This document shows, piece after piece, positions 21,064 to 32,700 of a DNA stretch of 64,000 nt. This stretch comes from Trichomonas vaginalis G3 (lineage: Eukaryota; Parabasalia; Trichomonadida; Trichomonadidae). Where the stretch lies: contig NC_067207.1 in the NCBI RefSeq assembly GCF_026262505.1, positions 2,612,252 to 2,676,251 on the forward strand, written 5' to 3'. The notes under the pieces are model-generated. The model worked only from the letters and a program-made list of their open reading frames with translations, was not told the DNA's origin and searched no databases. The stretch's first letter is position 1. Each line of letters begins with the position of its first letter. The translations under genes and the position numbers were made by a program.

Positions 21064-21838
21064 AGTATTTCAAAGTACTGCTTATGAGAGACTTAAATCA
21101 ATAATATTGGATATGATTTATGAGAAATCTAAGATTTTCAATCAATAACAATGTTATTTTAGAATGCATAATGGTTATATCGGTATGACATTTCTCCACT
21201 CACATTATTTCACATCCACAATTTAGATTTTGTCATTGTATTATATCTTTAAGTAGTAGATCTTTATAATTTCAGCTTGTAATAATCATGATTACTGCAA
21301 AAATATATAGTTGCCATATTGTTGATATAGTTTATTCGTAGGTTATCATGTTAAATCAATTTCAACTACAAAAATTGTTTCACAATGAATGACATTCGGA
21401 AATCAAATTGTTTGGAAGTTGGCCACATTATATATACATAAATTACAATAATTCTGTTATATTGCTGGGTCTCTGTGGCTCGAAATTAAATATTCAAATC
21501 TGTAAAATGTGAATAAATTTAAGAAATAATTATGATTTCAATTATTAAGATAGTTACCATATGGGTTTAAAGAAAAACAATTTTATAAATAACCGATGAG
21601 TTTTTTCTTTGCAAATTTTATCATTTCAAGTGTATCGAATGTTTTGTTGAATTTCTTTTGTCGGACCATTTATGATAAAACTATGAAGAGCTCTCAATTT
21701 GATGGTTCGCTTTGAAAATTGAAATAATTGGATTCAATGCTTGAGAAAAATAATTGTTGTGCTATGAAGATAATATTCGATTCAATAAGCAGAAATGAAA
21801 TTGAATACTTATTCAAATTCTATTTTTATATTTGTTCA
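21064..21838. other. Divergent intergenic region
   Basis: About 775 bp between the divergent Vps41-like and transporter genes. AT-rich, with no repeat or RNA gene seen. It should contain both promoters, but no initiator stands out. Confidence 0.45.
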
Positions 21839-23092
21839 ATGGTTCTACCACAGATTAAAAATATTTATATATGCGGAATCATTATAGCACTTAGTGGTAT
21901 GGAGATGGGTTTAGGGTTAGGTTTCACTGGACCTACAACCTTCCAATTGGCAGATAAATTCAAACTTTCGAAACCAGAGCAAATTTGGTTTAACGTCGCA
22001 GGATTTGCTGCTGCCATGGTCGGATCCATGGGAATCAACCCCGTTGTATCGAAATTCGGAAATAGAAGTAGTTTATTCGGAAATGCTTGCTTTATGTTTG
22101 CTTCTTGGATCGCTCTTTCATTTTCAGTAAATAAAATTATGGCGTTCGTATTTAGATGCCTTACAGGATTAGCTGTTGGATGTTATTCAACAGTTGCACC
22201 CGTATTCATAGTCGATATTGCTCCAATTGATAAAAAAGGCCTTTTCGCTTTCATGAACCAATTAGGTTACTCTGTCGGATATCTCACTATTAATATCTTT
22301 GGAAATATGGTAAGCTGGGCCTGGTTAGCAAGAATATGCGCAGTTCCTTGTTTAATTCAAATAATATTCACATTGATGATTCCACAGCCGATAGCCGTAT
22401 TACTCAGGACATCATTTAAGAAAGTTTTCCATTGGCCAAAGCAAATTGTAATTGCCATTTTCTTAATGTTCTTCCTTCAATTCAGTGGTGTAAATGCGGT
22501 TCTTTCCAACCTCAATTCCATTATTACAGAGGCAAAACTGAATGTTCAGACTTCAATTGTCGCAATTTGCACAACCATCGCTCAATTACTTGCAACTCTT
22601 GCTGCATCAACTATTGTTGATAAATTTGGCCATAGAATATGCTGGACAGTATCATCAATTGGCCAAATGGTTGCATTTCTCTTCCTTTGGGCTTTCCAGA
22701 AGTTCAAACTACACTCCGCTGTTTTCATGGTCGGACTATTCTTAGAACAGTTCACTTTTGGTATTGGAACAGGACCGATTCCTTTTGCAAAAACAGCAAA
22801 TCTTTTCAAAGTCGAAGTGAGATCCTCTGCAATGGGTATTGCAACAGCTGCACAGTGGTTCATAGGAGGTGTTGTTGTTTATATCCTTCCTACTTTCCAA
22901 GATTTAATTGGAACTGCATGGACATTTATGTTCTTCGCCGTAATTTCTTTCGCTTCTGTTGTCTTTGGAGCTTTCGTGTTGATTCCTGAAACTGATGCTG
23001 GATTTGGAGACAACAAAGATGAAGAATCTGATAAAGATACTGAAGAAATCAGTAGGAGATTATCCCATGTCAAGGATATCCCTGAATTATAA
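21839..23092 (+). CDS. MFS sugar-transporter-like protein
   Basis: Membrane protein of 417 aa from the ATG at 21839 (MVLPQIKNIY). It carries sugar-porter signatures: FRCLTGLAVGCYSTVAPVFI with IAP and GLFAFMNQLGYSVG (TM4-5), FLQFSGVNAV (TM7), VDKFGHR (loop 8-9), GPIPFAKTANLF with VRSSAMG (TM10), and PET after TM12. These suggest facilitated or proton-linked hexose uptake across the plasma membrane. It is short for the family (usually 450-500 aa), mainly because the central cytoplasmic loop is reduced. The frame is open for 37 codons further upstream, including other ATGs, but hydrophobic segment 1 begins just after 21839, so I prefer this start. Confidence 0.8.
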   Translation: MVLPQIKNIYICGIIIALSGMEMGLGLGFTGPTTFQLADKFKLSKPEQIWFNVAGFAAAMVGSMGINPVVSKFGNRSSLFGNACFMFASWIALSFSVNKIMAFVFRCLTGLAVGCYSTVAPVFIVDIAPIDKKGLFAFMNQLGYSVGYLTINIFGNMVSWAWLARICAVPCLIQIIFTLMIPQPIAVLLRTSFKKVFHWPKQIVIAIFLMFFLQFSGVNAVLSNLNSIITEAKLNVQTSIVAICTTIAQLLATLAASTIVDKFGHRICWTVSSIGQMVAFLFLWAFQKFKLHSAVFMVGLFLEQFTFGIGTGPIPFAKTANLFKVEVRSSAMGIATAAQWFIGGVVVYILPTFQDLIGTAWTFMFFAVISFASVVFGAFVLIPETDAGFGDNKDEESDKDTEEISRRLSHVKDIPEL

Positions 23093-23618
23093 TAGTATAG
23101 AATGTAAAAAATTTATGTTTATAGTTAATTTTCTTTGTTTTTCCGCTTTTTCTATGAAATTGAAAGAATTTCGGAGGTTTTTATATGGACTATTAGCATA
23201 ATAATATGGTGCTTGTATTTGATACAATTAGCATACATTTCAAAGCCAGATTTTAGAAAAATTGATATACCGATTATTTGAATTTATAAATTCCGGGCCT
23301 TTTAAGAGGTAAATTGCCAATTTAGCTAGTTCTATGTGAGATGTCGAAATCATTGTATAAAAAAAAGATAAGTTTTGAAATTGGATTTGATAAAATTCCA
23401 TAATATACTATATGATTGCAGTTGTACAAAATTCTCTAGTTAACGTGCATATATTTATAAATGTGAACTCATTTGTACAACGATTCGAAATTGAAAGAGT
23501 TTCACTTCACTTCATATACAATTGGATCTGATATAAATATATTTGTTTTATTTGGCTGAATATTTTAAAAAGGATTTTATTCCGAAATTTCTGAACTTTC
23601 AATTCATTTTCATTTCTG
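23093..23618. other. Intergenic region
   Basis: About 525 bp of AT-rich DNA between two plus-strand genes. It holds nothing recognisable until the initiator motifs at 23604-23615. Confidence 0.5.
23610..23615 (+). promoter_or_regulatory. Initiator (Inr) of the ankyrin gene
   Basis: Two TCATTT motifs (23604-23609 and 23610-23615) lie directly before the ATG at 23619. Both match the trichomonad initiator. The nearer one would give a leader of about seven nucleotides. Confidence 0.65.
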
Positions 23619-25223
23619 ATGTCAGGTCCTTATAGCGAACTTTATTCATTGTGTAAAGGATACATCGACACGGTCAACGAATTATACACCTTGCATACCT
23701 TCAATGAAGATGCAGTCAATAAAATTTTAGCCGAAATCAAAAGGAATTTTATTGAAACAAAGATTTATATGCCATCTCAAGTTCTAGGATTACTTTCTAC
23801 CATTGCTACATACAATAATCGTTATTTCAAGGTATACTAGGCTCTTTTCAAGATGATATATGAAGAATACCGTCCAAAGAACGTTTGTTCTATCAATCCT
23901 CTTTTCGATTACTTTGTTTACAAAGAATATGGATTGGTTTTAAACGAAAAGAGCAAAGAAAAGTTCGAATTATATGATTCACACCATTATTCATTGGATG
24001 TTCATAAACCAAATACAATATGGAGCGCAATCATGGAAGATGACAATAGATTACTCATTTCAATAACAAATGGCGATGATTTTGATAAAGATCAGAAGAT
24101 CATCAGTGATTTCTATCCGAAATCAGATTCAGGTTACACATTACTTGAAATTTGTTGTTATCATGGTGCTGTTAAATGTTTCAGATATTTGATGACAGAA
24201 CTTCATTTACCTGTTACAAAACTTTGTTCTCAATTTTCATTCATTGGCAAAAATCTTGATATTGTTAGTGATTGCAGCAAAGTTCAGAAGCCCGATTACA
24301 AATCAATGAGAGGAGCTCTTTTATCACACAACATTGATTTCATTTTGTATCTATTTAATGAGCACAAAATAGAAATTAACTTATCTGATAGTCTTTTTGC
24401 AAACAATTTGCAAGCAATTTTCATGTATTACGAGAAAACATCAGATTTGATTAATTCTTTCGTTTACTCTGCATCTTTCAATATCCCTGCAGTTTCTCAA
24501 TACTTCTTAACTCATAGAGTTAATATTAATGCTAAAAGCAAACTCGAATCTTGTGCTATTCATCATGCAGTTCAATTCAATTGCAAAGAAAATTTGGAAT
24601 TTTTAATTTCAAAAGGTGCTGATGTCAATTCTGTCTGTTTTCCATTCCGATATCCACTCCATTTGGCAGCGGAAAATAATTCTGTTGAAGCATGTCTAAC
24701 ATTGCTATTAAATCATGCAGATCAAAAATTGACTGATCGTTTTGGTCGCATACCTCTTCACGAAGCAGCAGCTAATAATGCAACTGAAGTTGCAGAAATC
24801 CTTATCAAATATGGAGCAATTGTTGACTCATTAGATTGTTTTGGGGCAACACCACTCCATGAAGCAGCCAAAAACAACAACGTCAAAATTGCAGAACTGC
24901 TTCTTTCACATGGAGCAGATGCAAATGATATTGATAACAAAGGACAAACTCCTCTTTACTATTCGATATGGGCAAACAAAACTCAAATTGCAGAATTCTT
25001 GATTTCACATGGTGGAGATGTCAATGCAGTCAACAATGATGGTGTCACAGTTCTTGCACGAGCATTAAATGAAAATAAAAATGTAATTGCAGAATTCCTT
25101 GTTTCGCATGACGCTGTAAGAACTCTCAATCCAGGCGAAATCAATAGTCATAAGCATCCAGACAGACAAAATAGGCCTCCTCCTATCAGATATGGTCCTC
25201 ATGGCGAAATACTCAAAGATTAA
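23619..25223 (+). pseudogene. DUF3447-type ankyrin repeat protein with one in-frame TAG
   Basis: A trichomonad ankyrin protein: an N-terminal helical region of about 180 residues (LYSLCKGYIDTVNELYTL, ATYNNRYFK, LFKMIYEEY), a DUF3447-like middle (ESDSGYT-type LLEICCYHGAVKCFRYL) and about seven ankyrin repeats at the end (CAIHHAVQFNCKENLEFLIS onward, with PLHEAA motifs). Such proteins are presumed protein-binding scaffolds. The frame is continuous from 23619 to 25223 except for a single TAG at 23838-23840, between FKVY and ALFK, with no shift of frame. The stop falls where a tryptophan codon would be one base away. The gene has a good initiator. It is a very recent pseudogene, a read-through case or a sequencing error; initiation at the ATG 23853 would also give a nearly full-length protein. 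Confidence 0.85.
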
Positions 25224-25602
25224 TATATTTAATTTTTCATTTATATCTAATGGCTACTCTGAATACATAAAAATTCAATTTAAAAACTTTATATTTGACA
25301 TTTTTGACTTATTTTGGAAGTGTTTAAGAATACACCCATCTGGTTTTCTCTAAATTATTTGAGATGACTAATTATTAATTTGCTTCATTATATAATGAAT
25401 AATTTGAATTTAATATTATAGTTATGAATTGCAATAATGTCGGAAAATGGTTAGCGCAAATTACATCAATCTAACTATGATTATAATTATAGTTCTTAAT
25501 TAATTGACATTAAAAGTCATTGGATGTTAACCTTAAGCACTATTATTGAAGGCGATGTCTTTCTGACATAAATACACTTTTAGATTAAAAAAAATATATA
25601 TT
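25224..25602. other. Convergent intergenic region
   Basis: About 380 bp between the 3' ends of the ankyrin gene and the gene at 25603-26883. AT-rich, with no feature recognised. Confidence 0.5.
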
Positions 25603-26883
25603 TTAATTAGATGAATTAATAATAGCCTCAAAAACTTTCTGATATTGTTCATCACGTATTGACTTCGTTGGAATTTCAGAGATTGATTCCAAACATGTCA
25701 TCAATAAAGGATTTTCAAATGACTCAATAACATCTTCGAACTCAACTGTTTTTCCTTCCCTTTCACTGACCAGTTCTTGATATTGAGACCTCAAAAGGTC
25801 ATGAAGTTCTCCAGTGATTTTAAATTTCGCCATTTTCGTAGAAAACGGTGAAGATGTGGTAAATGATTGTGATTCTGGTGGTGGCAAACCATCATCTTTC
25901 ATGACACCAAGTTTTTTAAGACAAAATGTGCGAAGTTCCTGGAGATCTGGAAGATATTTGAAATCTGATTTAATTTTTGGAATGTCATCTATTTGTACGA
26001 GTAAGTTCTCGATGAAAAGCCAGCTAGCATGGGGATGCTTTTCAATATTATTGAGTAATGAATGAGCAATGGTAAGTTGCTTAACAAGGACACTTCCATA
26101 CTTAGCCTGAGACTCTTCATATAATATTCTATTAATAACTTTTTGATTTGTATTATTTATATTTGAGAGAGTTGTGAAGCTTTGAATGACTGGGAATATT
26201 GAAAGTGCAACAAGTGCAGCACGTGAAGAGTAGTATGGAAGAAGTTCTCTGTATGTGTCAATAACTTCTTCTTCACTCTTATTTTGACATTCGAAAATTA
26301 ATTTAGGAAAATCAACATCTGGAAGATTCTTGATGGCACCTATATTCTCCATGCATTTAAAATTGATTGATAAGACGGCTTTTTCTAGTGAATACTTAAA
26401 AGAATAGCTGGTTTTGCCATTTCTAATGATAGTATCAATTAATTTGCTGGATGTCATATAGATGCGAATGTCATTTGATGCAAGGACTGGGTATTCATGC
26501 ATTAGATCATAGAAAATTATGTGAATACCTTGAGTTTTTATTAGTTTTTTGATTGCAGACTTAACATCATGGTCAGGTTGAAAAATGATAAATCCATCTT
26601 CAAGATTAACGTATTGTTCTACGTTAGTGTCTATTTTATAATATTGGAGATTTGGAAAATCTCTAAAACATTGAGCAATCTCAATAACAAAAAGGTCATT
26701 GAAACCAAATGTCTTTAATGATCTATCTGTGTGGATTGCAAAATATTTATTGGTGTTTTTCTTTTGTGTGTCTTTGATTTCTTCGTTAACATAGTTTAGA
26801 AAGGCCTCCTTGTTTTGTTCTTGATATACTACTTTGTGCATACAATTGGTAATTGGACATTGGTATGAGTCTGGAAAACTCAT
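25603..26883 (-). CDS. Unrecognised 426-aa protein
   Basis: An intact frame with a clear initiator, so a real gene, but I recognise no family. The N-terminus (MSFPDSYQCPITNCMHK) has two cysteines and a histidine and could be a degenerate zinc-binding stub, though the pairing is incomplete. The middle, about 60-190, has an alternating hydrophobic pattern (GIHIIFYDLMHEYPVLASN) suggestive of an alpha/beta fold. About 200-330 is helical, and the last 90 residues are polar. There is no signal peptide or membrane segment. It is divergently oriented to the M3 peptidase gene, with 516 bp between starts. Confidence 0.75.
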   Translation of the reverse strand: MSFPDSYQCPITNCMHKVVYQEQNKEAFLNYVNEEIKDTQKKNTNKYFAIHTDRSLKTFGFNDLFVIEIAQCFRDFPNLQYYKIDTNVEQYVNLEDGFIIFQPDHDVKSAIKKLIKTQGIHIIFYDLMHEYPVLASNDIRIYMTSSKLIDTIIRNGKTSYSFKYSLEKAVLSINFKCMENIGAIKNLPDVDFPKLIFECQNKSEEEVIDTYRELLPYYSSRAALVALSIFPVIQSFTTLSNINNTNQKVINRILYEESQAKYGSVLVKQLTIAHSLLNNIEKHPHASWLFIENLLVQIDDIPKIKSDFKYLPDLQELRTFCLKKLGVMKDDGLPPPESQSFTTSSPFSTKMAKFKITGELHDLLRSQYQELVSEREGKTVEFEDVIESFENPLLMTCLESISEIPTKSIRDEQYQKVFEAIINSSN

Positions 26884-27399
26884 TGATGAAAAATGAACGA
26901 GTCAAAAAAAATAAAAAAAAATCAGAAAAAAACAAAAACAAAAAACTACATAAGGATTTTGAAGATCAAAAAAAATCAAAAGTTTCATTCTGACTTTTTC
27001 TAAAATTGAGGGGATTAGTCAAAAAAAAATCAAAGGGTGTGATTACTTAGGCAAGCCCTGGAAAACAATTCAAAATATTTTTCATAACTTTGAAGAGAAC
27101 AATCACAAACTTATGAAGAGAAATTCAATATGGCTGTTAAAAAATTGCACAAGTTAGCGAGTTTTGCAAAACCTTATGTAATACATAGAACTTTGCTATG
27201 TTTGGTTAATAGAGTATTTTAATTCGCAAGCATCCTTCGAGTTGTTTACATCAATATTAGCAGAAAAATACATAAAGAACTTAATAAATGGCCTAATGGA
27301 GTTTCATAGTAAATGAGAAAACAGATTGACGTTGCGAATATCTTTGTTGATTAAGTTGTTCAGCTAAAATTTTTGCGGGGAAAAGTGCCAAAATTAAAG
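26884..27399. other. Divergent promoter region
   Basis: 516 bp between two divergent genes. Four A-rich runs alternate with 'atcaaaag'/'gtcaaaaa' blocks at 26901-27035. Apart from the initiator of the minus-strand gene, I recognise no regulatory element. Confidence 0.45.
26891..26896 (-). promoter_or_regulatory. Initiator (Inr) of the 426-aa protein gene
   Basis: The minus strand reads CGTTCATTTTTCATCAATG; TCATTT matches the initiator and gives a leader of about ten nucleotides. Confidence 0.65.
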
Positions 27400-29472
27400 A
27401 TGAGCTCACATCCATTCCTTGATGAGTCTTACTATCCAAAATGGTCAACAATGACTCCAGATCATGTTTTTGATGATGGTAAGTATGCAATTGATCTTGC
27501 AAATAAAGCAATCGATGAAATTTCTCAACTTCCAGACGACCAAATCACATACGACAACACATTCAGGCGTTTCGACAAGCTCTTCGCAGCAGTCAACACT
27601 TTCTCTAACAGAGTTTCGCATTTGATCGCTGTAAAGGAAACAACAGAACTTCGTGAGGCCTACGCCAAGATTCTTCCAGTTCTTTCCGAATTTGAGACAT
27701 CAGTTTACCTTAATGATAAGCTTTACAAGGTTCTTTCCAAAGAACAAGAAAAATCTAAAGAACAAAATTTGAACAAACAAGAATTGCGCTTCATTGACAA
27801 CACAATCAAAGAGTTCCAGCAGAATGGTGCTGGTCTCTCTGAAGACAAGAAGAAACGCATCTCAGAAATCTCAGTTGAATTATCAACTTTGACAAAGAAG
27901 TTCTCTGATAACGTTTTGGACTCCACAAAGGCTGGCGAAATCTATGTTACCAACCCAGATGATCTCAAAGGCCTTCCACAGTCCGCAATTGACGCTGCAA
28001 AGGAAGATGCAACAAACAAGGGCCAACCAGACAAATGGCGCTTCAATCTTCAATACCCATCAAGACTTCCAGTCATGATGCACGCAGATTCCGAAGAACT
28101 CCGTAAGAAGATGTACGATTTGAATCTTACAATCGGCAGAGGCGGCCAATACGATAACGGCGAGCTTGTTAAGAAGATCACGGCCCTCCGTGACGAAAAA
28201 GCCAAGCTCCTCGGCTTCAAGACATGGGCAGATTTAGTTCTTAACCGCAGAATGGCCGAAAACGGCTCCAACGCCCTCAAATTCGTCGAAGACTTACATG
28301 ACAAGTGCTATTCCCAGTACATGGAAGACAACGAAGCCCTTCTCAAGTATGCGAAATCGAAGAATCCAGATGTTGTCCTCAAACCATGGAACACAGCCTA
28401 CTGGGCCGAGCGCCAGAGGGTAGAACTCTACGATTTCGACGAAGAGAAGCTCAAACCATACTTCCCAGCCGAAAAAGTTCTCGAAGGATTGTATCAGATC
28501 GTACAGAGGATCTACGGCATCGATGTAAAGGAAGTCCCAACATACGTAAGAGAGAAGGACGCCCCAGAAGTCGAAGGAAAAGTCGAAGTTTGGCATCCAG
28601 ATGTCAAAGTCTTCGAAGTCTTCGATTCCAACACCCATCTTAAGTTCGGAGCCTTCTACGTCGATCTCTATCCACGTGAAGACAAGCACTCTGGCGGTTG
28701 GATGTCAGAACTCCACATTGGACATCCATCAGCAAATGATCCGAACTTGTCAACACTCAACTGCAACTTAAATAAGTCTATTGGTGGAAAGCCAGCACTT
28801 TTGTCCCACGACGATGTCTCTACGATCTTCCACGAGTTCGGACATAATCTTCATTGTCTTTTCTACGATGGAGAGATCTCATCCTTATCAGGAATGAGTG
28901 TCCCATGGGATTACGTAGAATTGCCATCCCAATTCCACGAAAATTACGTTTGGGAACGCGAAGCATTAGATTTATTCGCAAAACACTGGGAAACAGGCGA
29001 AAAGATCCCAGATGACCTCTTCAACAAGATGATCGCAGCAAGGAACTACAGAAGTGCTACTTTCTTCGTCAGACAGTTGTATTTCGGAAGAATCGATTTC
29101 GCATTACACCAAGAATACGAAAAATACAAGGATATGGACCTCGACGCCATCGATGATGTTGTTGCCGACAAATACAGAAGCTTCTACGGCGAAAAGACCC
29201 ATACAATGTATTATAATTTCTCTCATTTGTTCTCTTCCCCTGTTGCCTACTCTGCTGGCTACTACTCATACAAGTGGGCAGAAGTCCTCGACGCAGACTG
29301 CTTCTCCAGGTTCCAGAAAGAGGGAATCTTCAACAAGGAGACAGGAATGTCGTTCAGAAGAGAAATCCTTGAAAAGGGTAACTCAATACCTGTTCAGGAA
29401 GAGTTTAGGAACTTCATGGGAAGAGATCCATCTCAGGAAGCACTCTTGAAGAGAAGCGGAATTAAATATTAA
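27400..29472 (+). CDS. M3-family metallopeptidase (Dcp/oligopeptidase A type)
   Basis: Protein of 690 aa, the usual size for cytosolic M3A peptidases (thimet oligopeptidase, OpdA, Dcp), which cut short peptides. The zinc site is intact: HEFGH at residues 478-482 preceded by STIF, and the third ligand Glu507 in YVELPSQF, at the family's spacing. GAFYVDLYPREDKHSGGW before it and FSHLFSSPVAYSAGYYSYKWAEVLDAD after it are standard family blocks. The start is the ATG at 27400; the frame reaches nine codons further up only to a TTG. Codons are strongly C-ending and GC-rich compared with all neighbours, most clearly from about 28000 on, as expected of a highly expressed gene; bacterial origin is an alternative. 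There is no signal peptide. Confidence 0.92.
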   Translation: MSSHPFLDESYYPKWSTMTPDHVFDDGKYAIDLANKAIDEISQLPDDQITYDNTFRRFDKLFAAVNTFSNRVSHLIAVKETTELREAYAKILPVLSEFETSVYLNDKLYKVLSKEQEKSKEQNLNKQELRFIDNTIKEFQQNGAGLSEDKKKRISEISVELSTLTKKFSDNVLDSTKAGEIYVTNPDDLKGLPQSAIDAAKEDATNKGQPDKWRFNLQYPSRLPVMMHADSEELRKKMYDLNLTIGRGGQYDNGELVKKITALRDEKAKLLGFKTWADLVLNRRMAENGSNALKFVEDLHDKCYSQYMEDNEALLKYAKSKNPDVVLKPWNTAYWAERQRVELYDFDEEKLKPYFPAEKVLEGLYQIVQRIYGIDVKEVPTYVREKDAPEVEGKVEVWHPDVKVFEVFDSNTHLKFGAFYVDLYPREDKHSGGWMSELHIGHPSANDPNLSTLNCNLNKSIGGKPALLSHDDVSTIFHEFGHNLHCLFYDGEISSLSGMSVPWDYVELPSQFHENYVWEREALDLFAKHWETGEKIPDDLFNKMIAARNYRSATFFVRQLYFGRIDFALHQEYEKYKDMDLDAIDDVVADKYRSFYGEKTHTMYYNFSHLFSSPVAYSAGYYSYKWAEVLDADCFSRFQKEGIFNKETGMSFRREILEKGNSIPVQEEFRNFMGRDPSQEALLKRSGIKY

Positions 29473-29701
29473 AAAATTTTATACTTCTTTTTAACTTATG
29501 GTGTTGCTAATACTCTTTTTTATTATTATAGTTAAACAATTATTAGATAGATCCGGAATTTTACAAATCAAAATTGCATCCCTATGTAAATAATTGAAAT
29601 TTAAACGCAGTTTTTGTAGATATTGGCAAACTAAGAATTAATTCAGCAATTGATTTGATTGGAGAAAAAAAATTTAAAAAAGTGTTGTCAAAATTTTAAA
29701 A

Positions 29702-32700
29702 ATGACATCTGTTTATTTATTTTGGTATCCTGGAAGTTCACAAGTAAGAACATCCGAAGTAACTATTGAAAATGTAACAATAAAAGTAACGCTTTCTCCT
29801 AAATCTGTCTCGGAAGTTCCATTGATTGAAATAGTTACGACGGGGTTGAATAAACAGCAAAATTTATATTACAGAATTAATAGCGAGGAGGAATGGAATC
29901 AAATATGGGTTTCAAAATATAGAACATTCGTTCAGAAATTACAACATCCTGTGACACAAAACCAGCATATTCGTGTATACTTTAAATTAGAAAATCCACT
30001 AGATTTTCAAGCTGCAAAACCAAAAAATACATACACAAGCCCATTTCTTATTGATAGATTTAATGAAAATTCAAACAGAGATTCACTAAAGGTTAGTACA
30101 ACAAGTCCATCGAATAATACAGCTTATTCAATACAAAAATCACCTAAAAGTCCAAAATCTTCTTTTTCATATATTTCAGTGGAAACACCGAAGGAAATAA
30201 TGAAAAACAGAGATACATTAAAAGTAGAAAAGCCAAAAAATTCATCACTATCACAAAGTTCTCAGAAAAAGAATCTAACGGTTAATGAAAATGAATTTTC
30301 TTTCGGTTCGAAATCATCTCCGGTCCAAAAATCTACGTCTACTTATAAACAATCAGATAGATTCGATGAAATCGAAATTTCTCCATCTTTAGCTAAAAAT
30401 CTAAATTCTCCTCGAAGGCAAGTGCAAAACAACACAGATAAACCGGACCAAAAGGAAATTGATTTAATATTTAAAGCAAGAGATCAGAAAATTCCAATTT
30501 TAACTGCTGATTCTGATACCAAACAAAATTCGGCAGATTTGCCAACAAAAAGAAAGTCATCTTCATCTTCTGGATCAACCCGTCGCAATTCACTTCATAA
30601 TGATTTAGCTTCTCAGCAAAATAAAAATGATAAAATTGATTCTCCAAAAGATCCTCAAAAACCTTCTAACACTGCATTAAAACCTGATTCTGTTACAACT
30701 GGAACAGAAAATCCATCTAGTAATTCATTAAAACCCAATTCTGTTCCAAGTAGAACAGAAAAAACATCTAATAATTTATTAAAACCTTCTTCTGCTCCGA
30801 GTACAATGAAAAATTCTAATAATAATGCATCAACACCTTCTTCTGCTCCAAGTAGAACAGAAAATTCTTCTAGTAATTCATCAACAATTAGTTCTGTTAC
30901 GAGAAGAACAAGAAATTCTAATAATAAGGCATCAACACCTTCTTCTGCTCCAAGTAGAACAGAAAATTCTTCTAGTAATTCATCAACACCTTCTTCTGCT
31001 CCGAGTACAATGAAAAATTCTAATAATAATGCATCAACACCTTCTTCTGCTCCAAGTAGAACAGAAAATTCTTCTAGTAATTCATCAACAATTAGTTCTG
31101 TTACGAGAAGAACAAGAAATTATGTTCAAGTTACGAAAGATGACAAATCATGTGCTGAATATGTTGGAATTGGCAATTTGGGAGCAACATGTTACATGAG
31201 TTCATTTCTCCAAGCTCTTTTCCATCTTCCTGTCTTCAGGAAACTTGTTTTTCAGATAAACACTGATGACATTCTAGTTCGTGGTTTGCAGCAAATGTTT
31301 CTTGATTTGCAAACATCGAAAGAAGCAGTTAAAGCAGATGATTTGATCAGAGCATTCGGCTGGAGCGAATTCCATGCATTCGAGCAACATGATGCACAAG
31401 AATTCTTCATCAAAATCATCAACAGAATCGAAGAAGAAGTTTGCAAGAAAAATGACGAAATCAACAAAATTTTCAAATCAATTTTTGTTGGAAAAAGTCG
31501 TTCATTCATCAGACCAATCAATCCCACAGACTTCAAAGAGATAGATAGTATAGAAGAGTTCTCACAGATCTCTTTAGATGCTATAGGAAACAAAACTATC
31601 AATGAAAGTTTAACCAAATATTTAACACCAGAAAAACTTGATGGAGATAACAAGTACAAGATTGATGATAAAGAATATGATGTTTTATTGGGAACAGAGT
31701 TCATTGAAATGCCAACAGTTCTACAGATCCAATTAATGAGGTATTCTTATGATTTGTACACAGGAGAAGAAATGAAACTTTATTCTCCTTTTGAATTTTT
31801 TGATGAAATTAAAATTCCTTCCCAAAATGGATTGATTGAATACTCTTTGTATTGTGTGATTGTCCATTTCGGAATTGTAAAAAATGGACATTTCTACTGC
31901 TTAATTAAACCAGATAAAGGAAATCAATGGTTCGAGTTTAATGATATGGCTGTGAGACCTGTTACAAATGATGAAGTGTTTGGAGCTGCAGAACATGGAC
32001 CAAGACAAAACGCTTATTTGCTGCTTTACGTGAGAAAGGATAAAATTAATGAAGTTTTTATTAAAATTGATGAAAATGTATTACCAAAACTACAAAGAGT
32101 TGAAACTCCTCCTTCAGCAATCTTCCTTGTAGAAGGAAAACAAAATGACTCAAAACTCACTCAAAAACCATTTGAAAGTCATGGAATTGAAGAAATTAAA
32201 GAAGAAAAACCAAACTTGAATCAAAAACCAGGATCTAGAATGGTTGGAAATAAATCCTCTGGTACTGGAATTAGCCCTCCAAATTACACACAAAGAAAAT
32301 CCTCTCAGGAAGATAGAATTGATCCTCTTTCAATCTTAGATCGGATAAATGAAATAAATAGTCAGGGAATGCAAAGTAATAACAACCAATTAAATCAACA
32401 GCCAAAACCTTTTGAAAAACCTCAAAACAAACGTGAACTAAACATATCTTTTGATTCTGATGATCCTCAACCAAGTTCCACAAAAGAAAATCCTACAAGA
32501 CTAACAGAAACTGTTTCAAGACAAACATATAATGTTTCAAGACAAACAGAAAGATTTTCAAGTTCGACACCAAAAGGAGTGAATTCAGAAAATCAAAATA
32601 AACCAGTAAATGATGTTAGAAAAGTAAAGATATTTTTGGAAACAGAGGAAGGATTGAAGATGAATAGTTACAGATTCAATTTCAACATTATTTGTCCAGC

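Noticed and set aside
23841-23852. An intron hiding the TAG in the ankyrin gene
   Set aside because: No GTATGT-type donor or ACTAACACACAG-type acceptor nearby, and the frame is unchanged across the stop.
28294-28689. Minus-strand frame within the M3 peptidase gene
   Set aside because: Long antisense frames arise from the GC-biased codon use there.
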